From Liolophura sinensis (lineage: Eukaryota > Mollusca > Polyplacophora > Chitonida > Chitonidae), in the NCBI RefSeq assembly GCF_032854445.1, contig NC_088303.1, positions 14,021,501-14,081,500 on the forward strand: a stretch of DNA of 60,000 nt. The letters run 5' to 3'. The translations under genes were made by a program, and so were the position numbers. The notes beneath the pieces are model-generated. The model was not told the DNA's origin. It saw only the letters and a program-made list of their open reading frames with translations, and did not search any database. How positions within the stretch are numbered: position 1 is the first letter of the stretch; the number at the start of each line of letters is the position of its first letter. Positions 38,501 to 53,500 of this stretch are shown one piece after another.

Positions 38501-41500
38501 ATGGCAGATTGTGGGTTGGGTGATAACTCTATATTGACTGCACAATGTCTTTCCGAGTTTCATGACAGATTGTGGGTTGGGTGATAACTCTATATTGACT
38601 GCACAATGTCTTTCAGAGTTTCATGGCAAATTGTGGGTTGGGTGATACTTATATATTGACTGCACAATGTCTTTCAGAGTTTCATGGCAAATTGTGGGTT
38701 GGGTGATACCTATATTGACTACAGGTGTTTCAGAGTTTCATGGCAAATTGTGGGTTGGGTGATAGCTATATTGACTGCACAATGTCTTTCAGAGTTTCAT
38801 GGCAAATTGTGGGTTGGGTGATAACTCTATATTGACTGCACAATGTCTTTCAGAGTTTCATGGCAAATTGTGGGTTGGGTGATACCTATATATTGACTGC
38901 ACAATGTCTTTCAGAGTTTCATGGCAAATTGTGAGTTGGGTGATACCTATATTGACTACAGGTGTTTCAGAGTTTCAGGACAGATTGTGGGTTGGGTGAT
39001 AACCATATTGACTGCACAATGTCTTTCAGAGTTTCATGGCAGATTGTGGGTTGGGTGATAACTCTATATTGACTGCACAATGTCTTTCAGAGTTTCATGG
39101 CAAATTGTGGGTTGGGTGATACCTATATATTGACTGCACAATGTCTTTCAGAGTTTCATGGCAGATTGTGGGTTGGGTGATACCTATATATTGACTGCAC
39201 AATGTCTTTCAGAGTTTCATGGCAAATTTTGGGTTGGGTGATAACTCTATATTGACTGCACAATGTCTTTCAGAGTTTCATGGCAGATTGTGGGTTGGGT
39301 GATACCTATATATTTACTGCACAATGTCTTTCAGAGTTTCATGGCAAATTGTGGGTTGGGTGATAACTATATTCACTGTACAGTGTTTATTAGAATTTTA
39401 TAGCTGATAACCATGTTGACTTGTTGGTTGTCTTCAGGGTTTCATGGCAGATTGTGGGATGGCCAGCCTCAGCTATTTTGCAGAGAAGTGTTTGCCTGCC
39501 TCATGTAATCACCTGTTTATTAACCTTCATGTGAGTATTCTATAAGTTATATACCGCATTGTAGGGGTATAAGGCGTGATAATTTGTCTTTAGTAAAAAG
39601 TTAGGAGAAATATAACTTCAGAAGTTTTGTGATAGTGGCCCCAGTATTTTCATGGGATTTCATAGGTGCATACAGAGAAAGTACCCAATGCCTGAGGCCA
39701 CTTATCCACTGTGGATTGACCAATCAGGCTCTATTCCTTGCCTTTTTGTCAAACACTCAATGTAGATATAAACCAATCAGAATTTTCTCTGAATGTGATA
39801 AATATATGTATTTTCTGCGTGCACGTAAGCCATTGAGCCATTTTTGGGTCCCAATAGAGAATATGTATTATTCTTGTTTTGAGCTGCTATACAGATGCAA
39901 AAGAAGATAATGAAGTTGTTCATTAGTAGACTACAAGCTTGTCAGTTAAACCAAACACGGTTTTATATGTTTGTTTTGATCAGCACATCAGCAACATGTA
40001 TATGAATGCAGCCCATGGTAACAAATCTTTTGCCAACATATCATTGCTGGGGGAACCACTGGAGGAGTTGACAGTGGCCTCGATGCTACAGTACATCCAG
40101 CCCCAGGGGATATTCTCACGGCTGTGGAATTCCCTGTCATTTTTTCTGGTAAGTGGCGTGTGCTTTGTGTATACAGTGTTCAACCAACTAAACTACTACA
40201 CGGACTTAGCCTTCAAAAGCTGTGCTGCATTTATAAAATTTTATGAAAGAACATAGTTTGAATATCACTCACACTATGGTTAAAATAGATTTACGGTGTA
40301 TGATTTAATGGGTATAACTTTAAAAATGTGTCACATGAAAACAAAGCCTTTGGTAATTTCTGTACAGTTTACTTGATGTGATGATGATATGTTTCTGAGA
40401 TGATGGTGCACGTGGCAGGTTTGTCATGAAGTAGAACAATTTCTGATGGAATGATGTCAGAAGCATAATCCTTGTATATAACTTAAATCTAATTGGTGAT
40501 TTCATGTAAGGTCTGTGATTTTACTGTAAATCTTTTCGCATTTTTGGAAGGTGTTTATTCAACCTTATTCTAACATTATTTAGTATAGACTGATAGAATT
40601 ATACATGTTGTGAAGCCTTGAATCTGGGGAACCCAATATATGTAGTTTTATCTTCAAAATCAGATTAAAAATGTGCATAAATTGGACTGAAGCTTGCTCT
40701 TTCATGTGCAAAAAGGTCGAGGAATTAGGGTATATCTGGCGACAGTTGCAAAATTCTTGAGTTTGGCGTTAAACCCTGATTAGGTGAATAGATGACCTTG
40801 TTCTTTGATTGTGTCAGTGTCAGAGAAGGGCCTGTAGTGAGTGTGAGATGTGGGACAAGAGATTGTCTTCTTACATCCCGACACGATCAGGAGATGCGCT
40901 GTCCCTGTATGAGGGGATCTGTCGGCAGCTGAAGGATTATGAGACGGTAGGCATTTCTTCTTCTTCTTTGTAGGGAATTCTTCTCCATATCTGTCTTCTA
41001 ATCATTATGGTTCAAAAGGGCAGATTTGTGTACACTGTAGCAGCATTATCTAAAAACCCATCTTTTTTTTATCTCCACTTCAGAACACTTAAGAATTCTT
41101 CAACTTTATATTAAAATGCAGTAAGTGTAGATTTATGAACTTACTCAGATTTCACTAAATGTGAGAAATTAAATAAATAAACGTTCAAACTGGTACATGT
41201 CTACATATTTAATGTAGAAGATATACTTCCTGTTGTATGTAGATACTTTTTTGACTGTTTAAAATCCAACCATGGTAATAGTGAAATAATGTTTAAGAGT
41301 TGTGTTTACTAATATATGTGATGTGACATTTTTAGGTGTGGAAGGAGACAATGATAGTGAGCAGTAAATCTGGAAGCTGGTCTGTCATTGTACTTTCTGT
41401 TTTGACTGGAGGCAGAACAGGTACTTGTAGATAGGTAATGATACCTGCACCTGCAGGGTTCATGTCTTGTCTGGTCTGTCCTGATGCTGTCTATTCTGAC

Positions 41501-44500
41501 TGGAAACAGGTACTTATAGACAGGTAATGATAGCAGCACCTGCAGGGTTCATGTTTTGTCTGGTCTGTCCTGATGCTCTCTGTTCTGACTGGAGACAGGA
41601 CAGGTGCTTGTAGATAGGTAATGATAGCAGCACCTGCAGGGTTCATGTTTTGTCTGGTCTGTCCTGATGCTCTCTATTCTGACTGGAGACAGGACAGGTG
41701 CTTGTAGATAGGTAATGATACCAGCATCTGCAGGGTTCATGGTTTATCTGGTCCATCCTGGTGCTCTCTATTCTGACTGGAGACAGGACAGGTACCTGTA
41801 GACAGGTAATGATAGCAGCATCTGCAGGGTTCATGGTTTGTCTGGTCTTTTATGGTGCTCTCTGTTTTGACTGGAGACAGGACAGGTACTTGTAAACAGG
41901 TAATGATAGAAGCACCTGCAGGGTTCATGTCTTGTCTGGTCTGTCCTGATGCTCTCTGTTTTGACTGGAGACAGGACAGGTACTTGTAGACAGGTTATGC
42001 TAGCAGCACCTGCAGGGTTCATGTCTTGTCTGGTCTGTCCTGATGCTCTCTGTTCTGACTGGAGACCGGACAGGTACTTGTAGACAGGTAATGATAGCAG
42101 CACCTGCAGGGTTCATATCTTGTCTGGTCTGTCCTGATGCTGTCTGTTCTGACTGGAGACAGGACAGGTACTTGTAGACAGGTAATGATAGCAGCACCTG
42201 CAGGGTTTATGGTTTATCTGGTCCATCCTGATGCTCTCTGTTTTGACTGGAGACAGGACAGGTACTTGTAGATAGGTAATGATAACAGCACCTGCAGGGT
42301 TCATGTTTTGTCTGGTCTGTCCTGATGCTCTCTGTTTTGACTGGAGACAGGACAGGTACTTGTAGATAGGTAATGCTAGCAGCACCTGCAGGGTTCATGT
42401 CTTGTCTGGTCTGTCCTGATGCTCTCTGTTCTGACTGGAGACAGGACAGGTACTTGTAGACAGGTAATGATAGCAGCACCTGCAGGGTTCATGTTTTGTC
42501 TGGTCTGTCCTGATGCTCTCTGTTCTGACTGGAGACAGGACAGGTACTTGTAGATAGGTAATGCTAGCAGCACCTGCAGGGTTCATGTTTTGTCTGGTCT
42601 GTCCTGATGCTGTCTGTTCTGACTGGAGACAGGATAGGTACTTGTAGATAGGTAATGCTAGCAGCACCTGCAGGGTTCATGTCTTGTCTGGTCTGTCCTG
42701 ATGCTCTCTGTTTTGACTGGAGGCAGAACCGGTACTTGTAGATAGGTAATGCTAGCAGCACCCCCAGGGTTCATGTTTTGTCTGGTCTTTGATGGTGCTG
42801 TCTGTTTTGACTGGAGGGAGAACAGGTACTTGGGTATTAATAGCACCAAGATTCATGGCTTACCTGGCCTGTCCTGGTGCTCTCTGTTTTGACTGGAGGC
42901 AGAACCGGTACTTGTAGATAGGAAATGATACCAGCACCTGCAGCGTTCATGTTTTGTCTGGTCTGTCCTGGTGCTATCTCTTCATGTTTTTTCTGTCATG
43001 GAGCATCCTGTTTTTCCTAGAGGCATTACATGTACATGTATATCAGAATGATACCTTTACCTTTACATTTGTTTTCCTAGAAACAATTATATTAACCTAT
43101 AATGTGTGAAACGATCCAATTAAATATGATTAATTACATTTTAGCTGAAATTCGGTGTACAATAATAAACTAAGAAATTAACAGCATTGCATATACTGAC
43201 TGAGCATCTGTTTTCATGGTACAGATGTGAAGAGTGAGCACTTCTCTGACATGGCAAACCTGTTATCTAACTGCACTGATGTCATCTCTGTCAATGTTCC
43301 TCACTTACTACAGGTTGGTTATTTCTTTTCGCTGGTCAGTAGTTTTCAAAAATTACATCACCTTTACCTTTATTGACAAGTAGACAGTCACTGGTCATGT
43401 TGAGAGTTATCAGAAGTGTGCATTATTTCATTTATCTCCTGAACAGTTTACTATTCTACCATAGATATAGCTACAGCATATAGACAGATGTTTCCTGACC
43501 GAAAGGCTATGAGTTAACAAAGTTTTCAATATGAACTGTCAACCCTGCTGTTTTTGACACCCAGGCTGTATTGTATATGTTTTATTTCAGATCTTGGCTG
43601 GGAATATTGAAAATGAGGGATCAAAGGAATTGTTTGTTTCCATGACAACTGAGGTAGTATTGCACTGTACTTGAGCTTTTAAGTGTTGTTAGACTTAACA
43701 TCGTGTATTTATGAAGCCTTTTTACATGATAGGCAATATGTTTGCTGCCAGATTAGTTTTGTATGTTTATACCGTGACTGCTACATACTAAATTACAGCT
43801 CAAAAGAAAAGCCAACACTTGACCAGATGTGTATATGCATTGATAATGGATATGTGGATATGTATCCCACATAAAGTTTATAAAGCATGCCTTTTTATTT
43901 TTATGATGTTGTATAACTAAGATTACTGTTCAAAGTAAGTGCTGCCATGTTACAAATTTTAACCAATCAGAAGCAAGTTCTATGTATAAATGATGAGTTA
44001 TATTTATGTAACTTGAAAACGCACCTACATGTATTTCTGCTGACATCATGCTAACGCTGTTTCGCCTTTTAGCAGTTTGAGTGTGAAAATCATGTTTGCG
44101 TCTTCTTAAATATGGCATGTTTTCGTAAGAATTCCAGAGTAAAACTTGAGTTATACACTGCAGCTACTGTAATTATTCCACCTTTTCACGTGTCTGCAAG
44201 GTGTTTATTTAGAGCATTAGTCTGTGTAGACTGCTAAAATTATACTTATACCTGTAGCTTTTTCTCCAAAATTAAATTTAAAAAGTGCACAAATTGCACT
44301 CAAAGTTGCTCTTTCTTATGTGAAGAGATTGAGGAATTAGGGCTCCAAGCATGCCATAAAAAATGATTGTGCCCGTTTGGCTGGTTACACCCCTCTTTCA
44401 AACTAAGGTTGTACTATTTGTGTCTGTGTTTTAACCTTTTCATACATGTACATAGACTAGTTTGTATGACAAACATGGCCAAAAACTCTAAACTATGACA

Positions 44501-47500
44501 ACAGAATATGGTTTTATGCCCCCTCAGGATGCAACTGCTTGGCTCCAGTCGTCAGCTAGTGGAGAGGCAGGAAGGAAGTTTGCAAGCTTTCTACAGGAGC
44601 ATGGACATCGGTGTATTAGAGAGGTCGGACAGGCACAATAATTGTCACGGTGTTTTATTTATTTATATGTGGTTATTTATTTTATTTATTTCATTGGTGT
44701 TTTACGCTTTACTCAAGTATATTTCATTTATATATTGGGGGCCAGCATTATGATGGGAGGAAACTAGGGACGATCCAGAGGAAACCCATGACCATCCTCA
44801 GGTTGCTGCCAGACCTGTCCACGTACGGCCGGAGAGGAAGCCGGCATGAGCTGTATTTATGTTTATGTTGAAGGGTTTACATTGCAGTCATAAAATAATG
44901 CTACAAGATTGATGACCTGATTCTTACAACTTTCCATATTATGAAGCTTATTTGCAATGTTACATGCTGCTCTTGTCAAAGTGTTTTTCATAATTAGTTA
45001 TGTAATGATGCTGAGGAATAATTTTAATAATTTGTCAAATGTATGAATGTCAAATGTACATAACATTAGTAGAACTTTGCATGACTGCTAATTTTTTTCC
45101 CAGGCTGAAATGCTGGAAAAATCCTGGAGGAGACAACCTGAGAAATTAGTCAAGATATTACAGGTACGAGGTCATTTTCTGATCAAATGGATTGATTAAA
45201 TCCTGTATTATGCTGTGATGGATTCTCAGTGTGATGACTGAAGGTTACACGAGTGCAAAGTTTTCCTTATTATTTATGCAGTAAATTTGTCACCTTCAAC
45301 CTGTAAAATATATATCCCCTAACTTCAGCATGGTACCATACCATACCACCACATGCAGCTTGCACTTTTTTCAAGAACATCTACCATGACCATCCTTTTT
45401 TTGGAGCTGTACTTGCAGGAAGTGAAGTCATAGCATTTTGTTACCCATTTTTGAAAATATTTTTCAATCTGTCCAAAACAGACAAAATTCTGACATATTT
45501 TAACTACAAATTCATGCAATGATAATGGATGTGTGTAAACTATAAGTCTCTTTTTCATTCAACCTTGACATACATGTAACAACAGTGCATTCAGTGCACA
45601 TCATGAATGGCCCATGAAACAGTCTACATGAAACCAAACTAAGCCAAAGGGTATCCTGTCATTTAAGATTTTCTTAGTTTCCCTTGTTTTATTTTTGCAT
45701 GGAAGATGGGTATTTCAGACATCTGAATTCTAGTCAGTAATATCATGCACCCTTGTTACAGTTCATTCTGAAGTTAATTGGTATTCAGTAATTATCAGTC
45801 ATATACCTGATTACAGGTGATAACCTGGTGTTCATAAATTATTGTAGTAATGTCATGTGCTTTTGTTACAGTTCCTGCCTGTAATTCGCTTAATTGGTAT
45901 TCAATAATTATCAGTCATGTACCTGGGTGGTACACAGTTCCTGCTGAAGTCGCTTAATTGGTATTCAGTAATTATCAGTCATGTACCTGGGTGGTACATA
46001 GTTCCTGCTGAAATCAGTTGGTATTCAGTAATTATCAGTCATGTATTTGTGTGGTACACAGTTCCTGCTGAAATCAGTTGGTATTCAGTAATTATCAGTC
46101 ATGTATCTGTGTGGTACACAGTTCCTGCTGAAATCAGTTGGTATTCAGTAATTATCAGTCATGAACCTGTATGTTACACAGTTTCTGCTGAAATCAGTTG
46201 GTATTCAGTAATTATCAGTCGTGTACCTGTGTGTTACACAGTTCCTGCTGAAATCAGTTAGTATTCAGTAATTATCAGTCATGAACCTGTATGTTACACA
46301 GTTTCTGCTGAAATCAGTTGGTATTCAGTAATTAGCAGTCATGTACCTGTGTGTTACACAGTTCCTGCTGAAATCAGTTGGTATTCAGTAATTATCAGTC
46401 ATGTACCTGTGTGTTACACAGTTCCTGCTGAAATCAGTTGGTATTCAGTAATTATCAGTCATGTATTTGTGTGGTACACAGTTCCTGCTGAAATCAGTTG
46501 GTATTCAGTAATTATCAGTCATGTACCTGTGTGTTACATAGTTCCTGCTGAAATCAGTTGGTATTCAGTAATTATCAGTCATGTACCCGTGTGTTACACA
46601 GTTCCTGCTGAAATCAGTTGGTATTCAGTAATTATCAGTCATGTGTATGTACCTGTTTATTACAGTCGATGCTGAATTCCAGTTCTGCCCTGAAGTCCGC
46701 AGCGGAAGGAACCAGTGTGGAGCAGGCCATAGCCACCATATCCACACCTCTTACCTGGTTTGGCAAGTAAGAGTTGTCTGCTCCTATCTAATCATTGCAA
46801 ACGTGACAGCTGTGTCAAGAAGTGTTATGTACATGTACTAACACTCAGCAAAATGGCGTATGGCTGTGACGATTTCTGTCGAAAAGGCTGTGGTTTCATG
46901 GCCAGTGGGTTTAGTCCAGAGTTTGGTCATGCTGAAGACTTTATGAAACTGGTCATCGTTGTTGTTCCTGGCTGGGTGTTCATGATGAAACTATTCTGGT
47001 CAGTCAAGATGATGTGACCGGATGGAGTGTCATTTCTGGTGTGCATGACACGGTGTTCTGGAGGGGTAGAACACACAGAAATAGGTCAGCATTAAGGAGA
47101 TATGTTCATGGAATGACCTGTAGCAATGTTAATAGTGATATGAAACAGTAAACAAATGTACGAATTGGTCAATAACAAAATTACGTACTCCATTGTTCCT
47201 CCTCACCGTTGGTTGGTTGATCATGCATTTCTTTATATTATGAGTTATATTAGTCACATTGTGCAGACAAATTACATGAGAGATGAGTTTGTCATTGTGT
47301 CTGCTGTCTTAATTTGGTGTGCCATTCCATTAAGGCAGCACCATTCACTTCTTGGCATTGGGTTTGGAGTGCTGATGATGGCGTTTTTGATGATAAATCA
47401 AACCCCAAACAAACAATTACTAGATAGGAAGCCACATTTACTACAATCCTGTTTTTTGTCTAAAGAGCTCCAACCTGTAAGCACCAACCAGAATCACCAT

Positions 47501-50500
47501 TCTAAAATACATAAGGATGCACACAAGGAAAGAAGCAAAAAGACAAACAAAACGAAACATACATTTAAGACAAGTTGTGTAAGTGACATAGTTATCTAAG
47601 AATACAGTTAACTGTTGCTTACATGTACAAGGTACACTGTTATCTTTTCTGTTGCAGACAGTTGTTGAGGTTTCTTTTGCCCAAGGCCAGGTCAGCTGTT
47701 GGATACAGGGAGTGGGCTAAGGTACTAATCAGTCATCATTAATTAATTAATCTATTTATTTATTATTTATTTATAGGTCTAGGGCTTTTAATAGTTCATT
47801 TCGATCAAGGAATACTCATGCAGTGCACATTTGTAGAAATCTATTTTTCAGCGTATTTATGTTGGGGTAAATTTTATTGAGAAGCTGAATTACCATAAAT
47901 GAGCTAAAATTTCGCCCACAGATGTGCATTTTTAGAGACAAATAAAATATTATTTTTGGGACTGAAACTTGCAATTTTCCAATATCATCCCATGTCCCTA
48001 GCAAACCTCAAAACACCTCTCTAAGTTCAATGCAACTGTCATAATCAGGAAGTGTGGGCAAATCAGTCATGGACGAAATTTACGGTCATTTCAATAGGGT
48101 AGTTTAAATTTAATGATATATTAATTCTACTGGTTACATTTAATAGCTAGGAAATTTATGTTAGGAACCTTATGTCCATGTCTGTATCATGTTGTAAAAT
48201 GACATGATGAAGTATAACTTTCACTTTTTGGCTATAAGAAATAGTGTATAAATTGGCTTTCATTATGTAGACATGAGAAAGTTGCATCATCATTAGTCAT
48301 AAATGTTTACCTTGTTTACCTCCTCTAACCTGTCCTCATACCCTCAATGCACTGCTGTTGAGCGAAATGAGATAACAGTGTCTGTATGCAACATTGTTTT
48401 TAGTCCTTGTCTATCAAGATGAGTGATGTGATGAAGGAATCCTACTGGACCCTGGCTGAGAGTATGTTCAGAGAGGTGAGCTAAAGTACACACAGAGAGT
48501 TTACATGAGCTTATCTTGGTAGCCATGTTGGAACCATGCTTTAATAGCAGTCGTATGTTAATATTCATCCAGCATGGCTGATGATTTTGCGTTCTTCTAG
48601 AGGAACAATACATTTGGCTGAACTTTTACTAACTGTTCTTCTTATTGACTTTCTTGTCAAAGATATGAATGTCTTTGTCCAATAGAAAGGTAAATATATA
48701 TCGTACTCATTTCCTGGATATTCAATGAATGTATCAAGAAGTATACATATATATGTGTAGATGTAATCTTTATCATGGAAAACCTAGCTGTGTTGTTTAA
48801 TGGGTGTGGGCTTTGCCGTGGGAATTCTGATTGAGATGATGGCTATATGCGAGTCATGCAGTCACAAAAGAGAATTGGCTAGATTGAAGAAAAAGAGTAT
48901 TAAAGCAATCACCCAAGCTGAACTTGATACCTGTAATTGTTTTGCAGATAGACTGGACATATGTAATTTTATATCTGGTGTTTATTTAGGGGAGACTCCC
49001 AGATGAAGAGCTCCTGTTTTTCCTGACTCACTATGAGATTGGCAAACTTCTCCTGTCTCGTTCTCCAAGACTCATCAAGAAGTAAGCAGTGCGCATAATT
49101 TGCATTATGGGACTTTGATGCACTGATCATCAATTCATCATAAAATTTTTATCAACTTTTATTTTGTCCTCTTTAGAATTCTGAAAGTTCCAAACTGTTT
49201 TTGGCAGTTTTTCTGGTGCAGTTTTCTTTTACTTTTCAGGTGTGATACCTTCAATTGCATTAGATGTATCTTTAATTGCATTAGATGTACCTTCAATTAC
49301 ATTAGATGTGCCTTGAATTGCATTAGCTCATTTCTCTTGCAGGACACTAAACCATGTCTGACATGGCCAGCAGAAAGATTTTGTCAACTACATGATGTCA
49401 TCTCAGTTGAATTTCAGGTGAAAACTTTCCTAGAACCTTTTGTTTCATCTGTGCAGGGCAATTCGGAGGAGACAGGTGTTCTCCAAACAGATGGATCTGG
49501 CTTTTCCTAAGTACTCACAGGGACATGCTCATCCAGTAAGTGTGCTGCAGGCGTACATTGTTCCATCAGTGACTAACTCTATTTGTCATTAGTGGGCCAT
49601 GACTGATCAAGGTTGAGCTTTGTCGATTTTCCACAACATTATGGCCATTCTGTTTATCCTGTTTTAGACTTCTGACACTTTCCTAGACTTTGTCTTCTGA
49701 ATCAAGACAAGTTACATATAAAGTTTTCGCTTTAGCCTTTTCGTCCATTTTCAACAAAATTATGGCCATGGTTTGGTGCTGTTGTAAACATTGGACAAAG
49801 AGCTCATGAAAGCAGTACTTCAAGAAACAGAATTATAAATATCTAAGGACACTTTAATACCCTCTACACAGTATACAGTAACACGCAGTTTGTCAGCAAC
49901 AGGTACCCTATACATTTACCTCACTACTACATGTATTTCTGGCCTTCCGCTTTTATAGTATATACAGGAATCTGTAGGTATGGCATGTGTAAATGTGAGC
50001 TCCCAACTTGAAAGTAAATCCAATTTAATACCTTTCATGGTCATTCCACTGGCTTCCCCATTGGCAAGCTTGTGGCTCACCTGGGATATGTCCCCAGGGA
50101 AAAACATGTCCTGTAGTTATACTGTACAGTTCTATTGTGTATTATAGTTGTAACTCTCAAACACAGGTTTCTAGCCAAGGGGCGTCTCAATGTCTTTTAG
50201 ATGTCATATTGTGATGAAAAGTAACATCATAGGTCTAGATAGAGAAAATAGTAGAACATTGGATATGAAACTTTGTCTCCTATTAACTAAGGCACTTTTT
50301 TCTGTGAAATTTATTTATAGAATTATTATCAAAATGATTAAAAATGATTTGTTTGTGTCATTAAAGAAACAAGCTTGATAAAAGCGTCCAAACTATTTTT
50401 CTACATCCCATAATTCTCAAAATATTGATTGCAGAGGTGGTTGAAAAGTGTGACGTATTAGGGTAAATGTATGCTTTTAAGAACACCAAGGATGTAGCCA

Positions 50501-53500
50501 GATTTTTCTATTAACTACTATATATCATGGGACAAATGTCTTCATTTAACTGTTTTTTTCAAGGCACCACATACAGCTGTTTAATATGCATACACTGTGT
50601 TGTAGATGTCAACCAATGTGCTAACAGAACAGGTAACCACAAGCCTGCAGCTGACGGGTAAGTGTTATTGATAGATATAGGTGCTTGCTACATGTGCAGT
50701 TAATTACATGTGTATGTCATCTGATCAATAACGACCGTTAGCGTGATGAGACTCTCAGGCCAAAATAGCAGCAGTATTATGCACATTTCCCAGTACTAGA
50801 TGGCTGATCTACAAGGTATTGAAAGAAATTTGCGAGGATATTGTGAAGGTGATTGAGATAATGACCATAATTGCCAGTGTGATAATTAAACATACAACGT
50901 GCAGTTAACATGCACTGAAATCAGAGCATTTTGAAAGCTGTCAATGCATTTTTGCACCAGTGTTGCAAATACATTTATCTACACTTGTAATATAGGTGCA
51001 CTCGTATAGCATCGATTTTAGAACAGGCTACTGACTTATTTGGAGAATTCATCACATGTTGTTTTAAATATCGCTGCAAGCCATACTTATTCATTCATCC
51101 ATTTGTATCACAAATTCACCTCAGTACACATTGAGCTGTGAGTTTTAACGCACGTTATTGATTCGATCATCTAGATAAAAATCATGTTGGCTGGGTTGAT
51201 CAGACCATCAGCCTCGAGGGCTATATGAGGTAAGAGTGTACCTGTCTACATGTACATCTATTCTGAATGAAGTCATCAGAGCGTTTGTGTAAATAAACCC
51301 ACGTACAGTGTAAACTAGAAGCAGGGTTGGACATTCAGATAAGGGAAGGGATGTCAACATTATGGTGGGAGGGAACAAGATAGGGTCCGAGAGAAACTGA
51401 TGACCATCTGTATGTTGCTGGCAGTCTCGAACCTTTTGGCCACATTTATATGTAAAGCATAGCAAGGTCAGACTATTGAGTACACGGTAGGGAAATACCA
51501 TATGATTCTTATACTGTTGATATAGTTGATTTGATTGCAGGCATGCCAGTGAGCCAAGGGGAGATAACTGGAACAGCCTGTGTTGTCAAAAACGTGGAAG
51601 ATGCTAGTTCAATCCAGGTATTTAGTGATTGAGACAAGTATGAACAATAAAAATATATATATGGTTTCTCTGCTACTTGTATTCTCGTTTTCATTATACC
51701 CATGGTGGTATAGCTATTAAGATGTCTTTATTCCATTTAATTGGTGTTTTTATGGTGAATAATGTTTCATTTTATGATATGTGTTGGCAGTCAGGTTTAT
51801 GTGGGAAGAAGCTGGGCGAAACTCAGGGAGTGTCACTGAGTGTCACATTACCAGCTACCTGACAAACCTCCCAACTTAAAGCAGCAGCTAAACCAGCAAA
51901 TGCTAGATTCCAAAACATCAAATTAATTGATGAAGGGCTTGCTACTACCTGAGCAATTGATATGATGACTGTGCCCAGAACCCCAAATATGTCATATATC
52001 TTTAATACTATTACATATTAGAGGGCTGCCTGTTTGGATTATTGTTTGAATATTGTTTCTATATGGGATGAGTACCCGGTACATCTTTCTTTTATATCTC
52101 ATTATTAAGCATGGAACGACAAAGAGCTAAGAGTGACTGTGTAGAGATACATGGATTACGTGTACATGGAAGGGTGTACGGCTGTCATAATATTTTCACA
52201 TATTTGAGATGAACCTAGAGTTCATTGAGATGATATTTTGTTGTATCAGCCAGGTAACATTTTAATTGTGCCTTACACTGATGTTGGATGGTCACCATAT
52301 TTTCCTATGATCTGTGGACTGGTGACAGAAATCGGAGGACTTCTCTCTCATGGTGGGTATATACGATAAACAGCTCAGTATTTTTTCCGAACACTAAAAT
52401 TGGATCTAGTATTATCAAGGTGTACTTTTTGAGGAAACATATAGTGTATGTGGAATCTGATAATGTATGAGGAAAGTGTTGAAACCATTAGGTGTATGTG
52501 GAGATGTCGACTACTGATGTGTGAGGAAAGTGTTAATGCCCATGTATGAGAAAACTGCTGATGTATGAGGAAATTGATGATAAGGACACCATTGATGTAT
52601 GAGGAAACTGTTGATGATAAGGAAACCATTGATGTATGAGGAGACTGTTGATGATAAGGAAACTGTTGATTATAATGAAATCATTGATGTATGAGGAGAC
52701 TGTTAATGATAAGGAAACCATTGATGTATGAGGAGACTGTTTGTGATAAGGAAACTGTTGATTATAAAGAAATCATTGAGGTATTGGGAGACTGTTAATG
52801 ATAAGGAAACTATTGATGTGTAAGGAAACTGTTGATTATGAGGAAACCATTCATGTATTAGGAGACTAGGAAACCAGTCATTGATGCATGAAGAGGCTGT
52901 TAATGATAAGGAAACCATTGATCTTTGGGGAGACTGCTGATAAGGAAACTGTTGATTATAAGGAAATCATTGATGGATGAGGAGACTGTTAATGTTAAGG
53001 AAACTATTGATGTAAGAGGAAACTGTTGATTATAAGGAGAGCATTGATGTATGAGGAGACTAGGAAACCATTGATGTATGAGGAGACTGTTAATGAGAAG
53101 GAAACCATTGATGTACGAGGAAACTGTTGATTATAAGGAAACCATTGATGTATGAGCAGACTGTTAATGATAGGGAAAGCATTGATGTATGAGGAGACTG
53201 TTAATGATAATGAAAGCATTGATATATGAGGAGACTTAATGATAAGGAAACTATTGATGAATAAGGAAACTGTTGATTATAAGGAAACCATTGATATATG
53301 AGGAGACTGTTAATGATAAGGAAACCATTGATATATGAGGAGACTGTTAATGATAAGGAAACAATTGATGAATGAGGAAACTGTTGATGATAAGGAAACC
53401 ATTGATGTATGAGGAATCTGTTAATGATAAGGAAACCATTGATATATGAGGAGACTGTCAATGATAAGGAAACAATTGATGAATGAGGAAACTGTTGATG

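Noticed and set aside
41309-42849. Stack of overlapping minus-strand ORFs of 63-90 codons with 'TCPVSSQNREHQDRP' type repeats
   Set aside because: Artefact of the 94-bp array that derives from the donor edge of exon 27 on the other strand.
45917-46675. Plus-strand repetitive ORFs of 114 and 108 codons
   Set aside because: They are produced by the 60-bp array; the real exon 32 begins after it in a frame fixed by exon 31.
49346-49420. An exon-like segment: acceptor 'ctcttgcag', open 'DTKPCLTWPAERF...' and donor 'ttcag|gtgaaa'
   Set aside because: Exon 35 ends in phase 2, and reading on from it this segment meets a TGA after six codons; exon 35 joins exon 36 directly in phase and restores the family motif. 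It may be a pseudo-exon.
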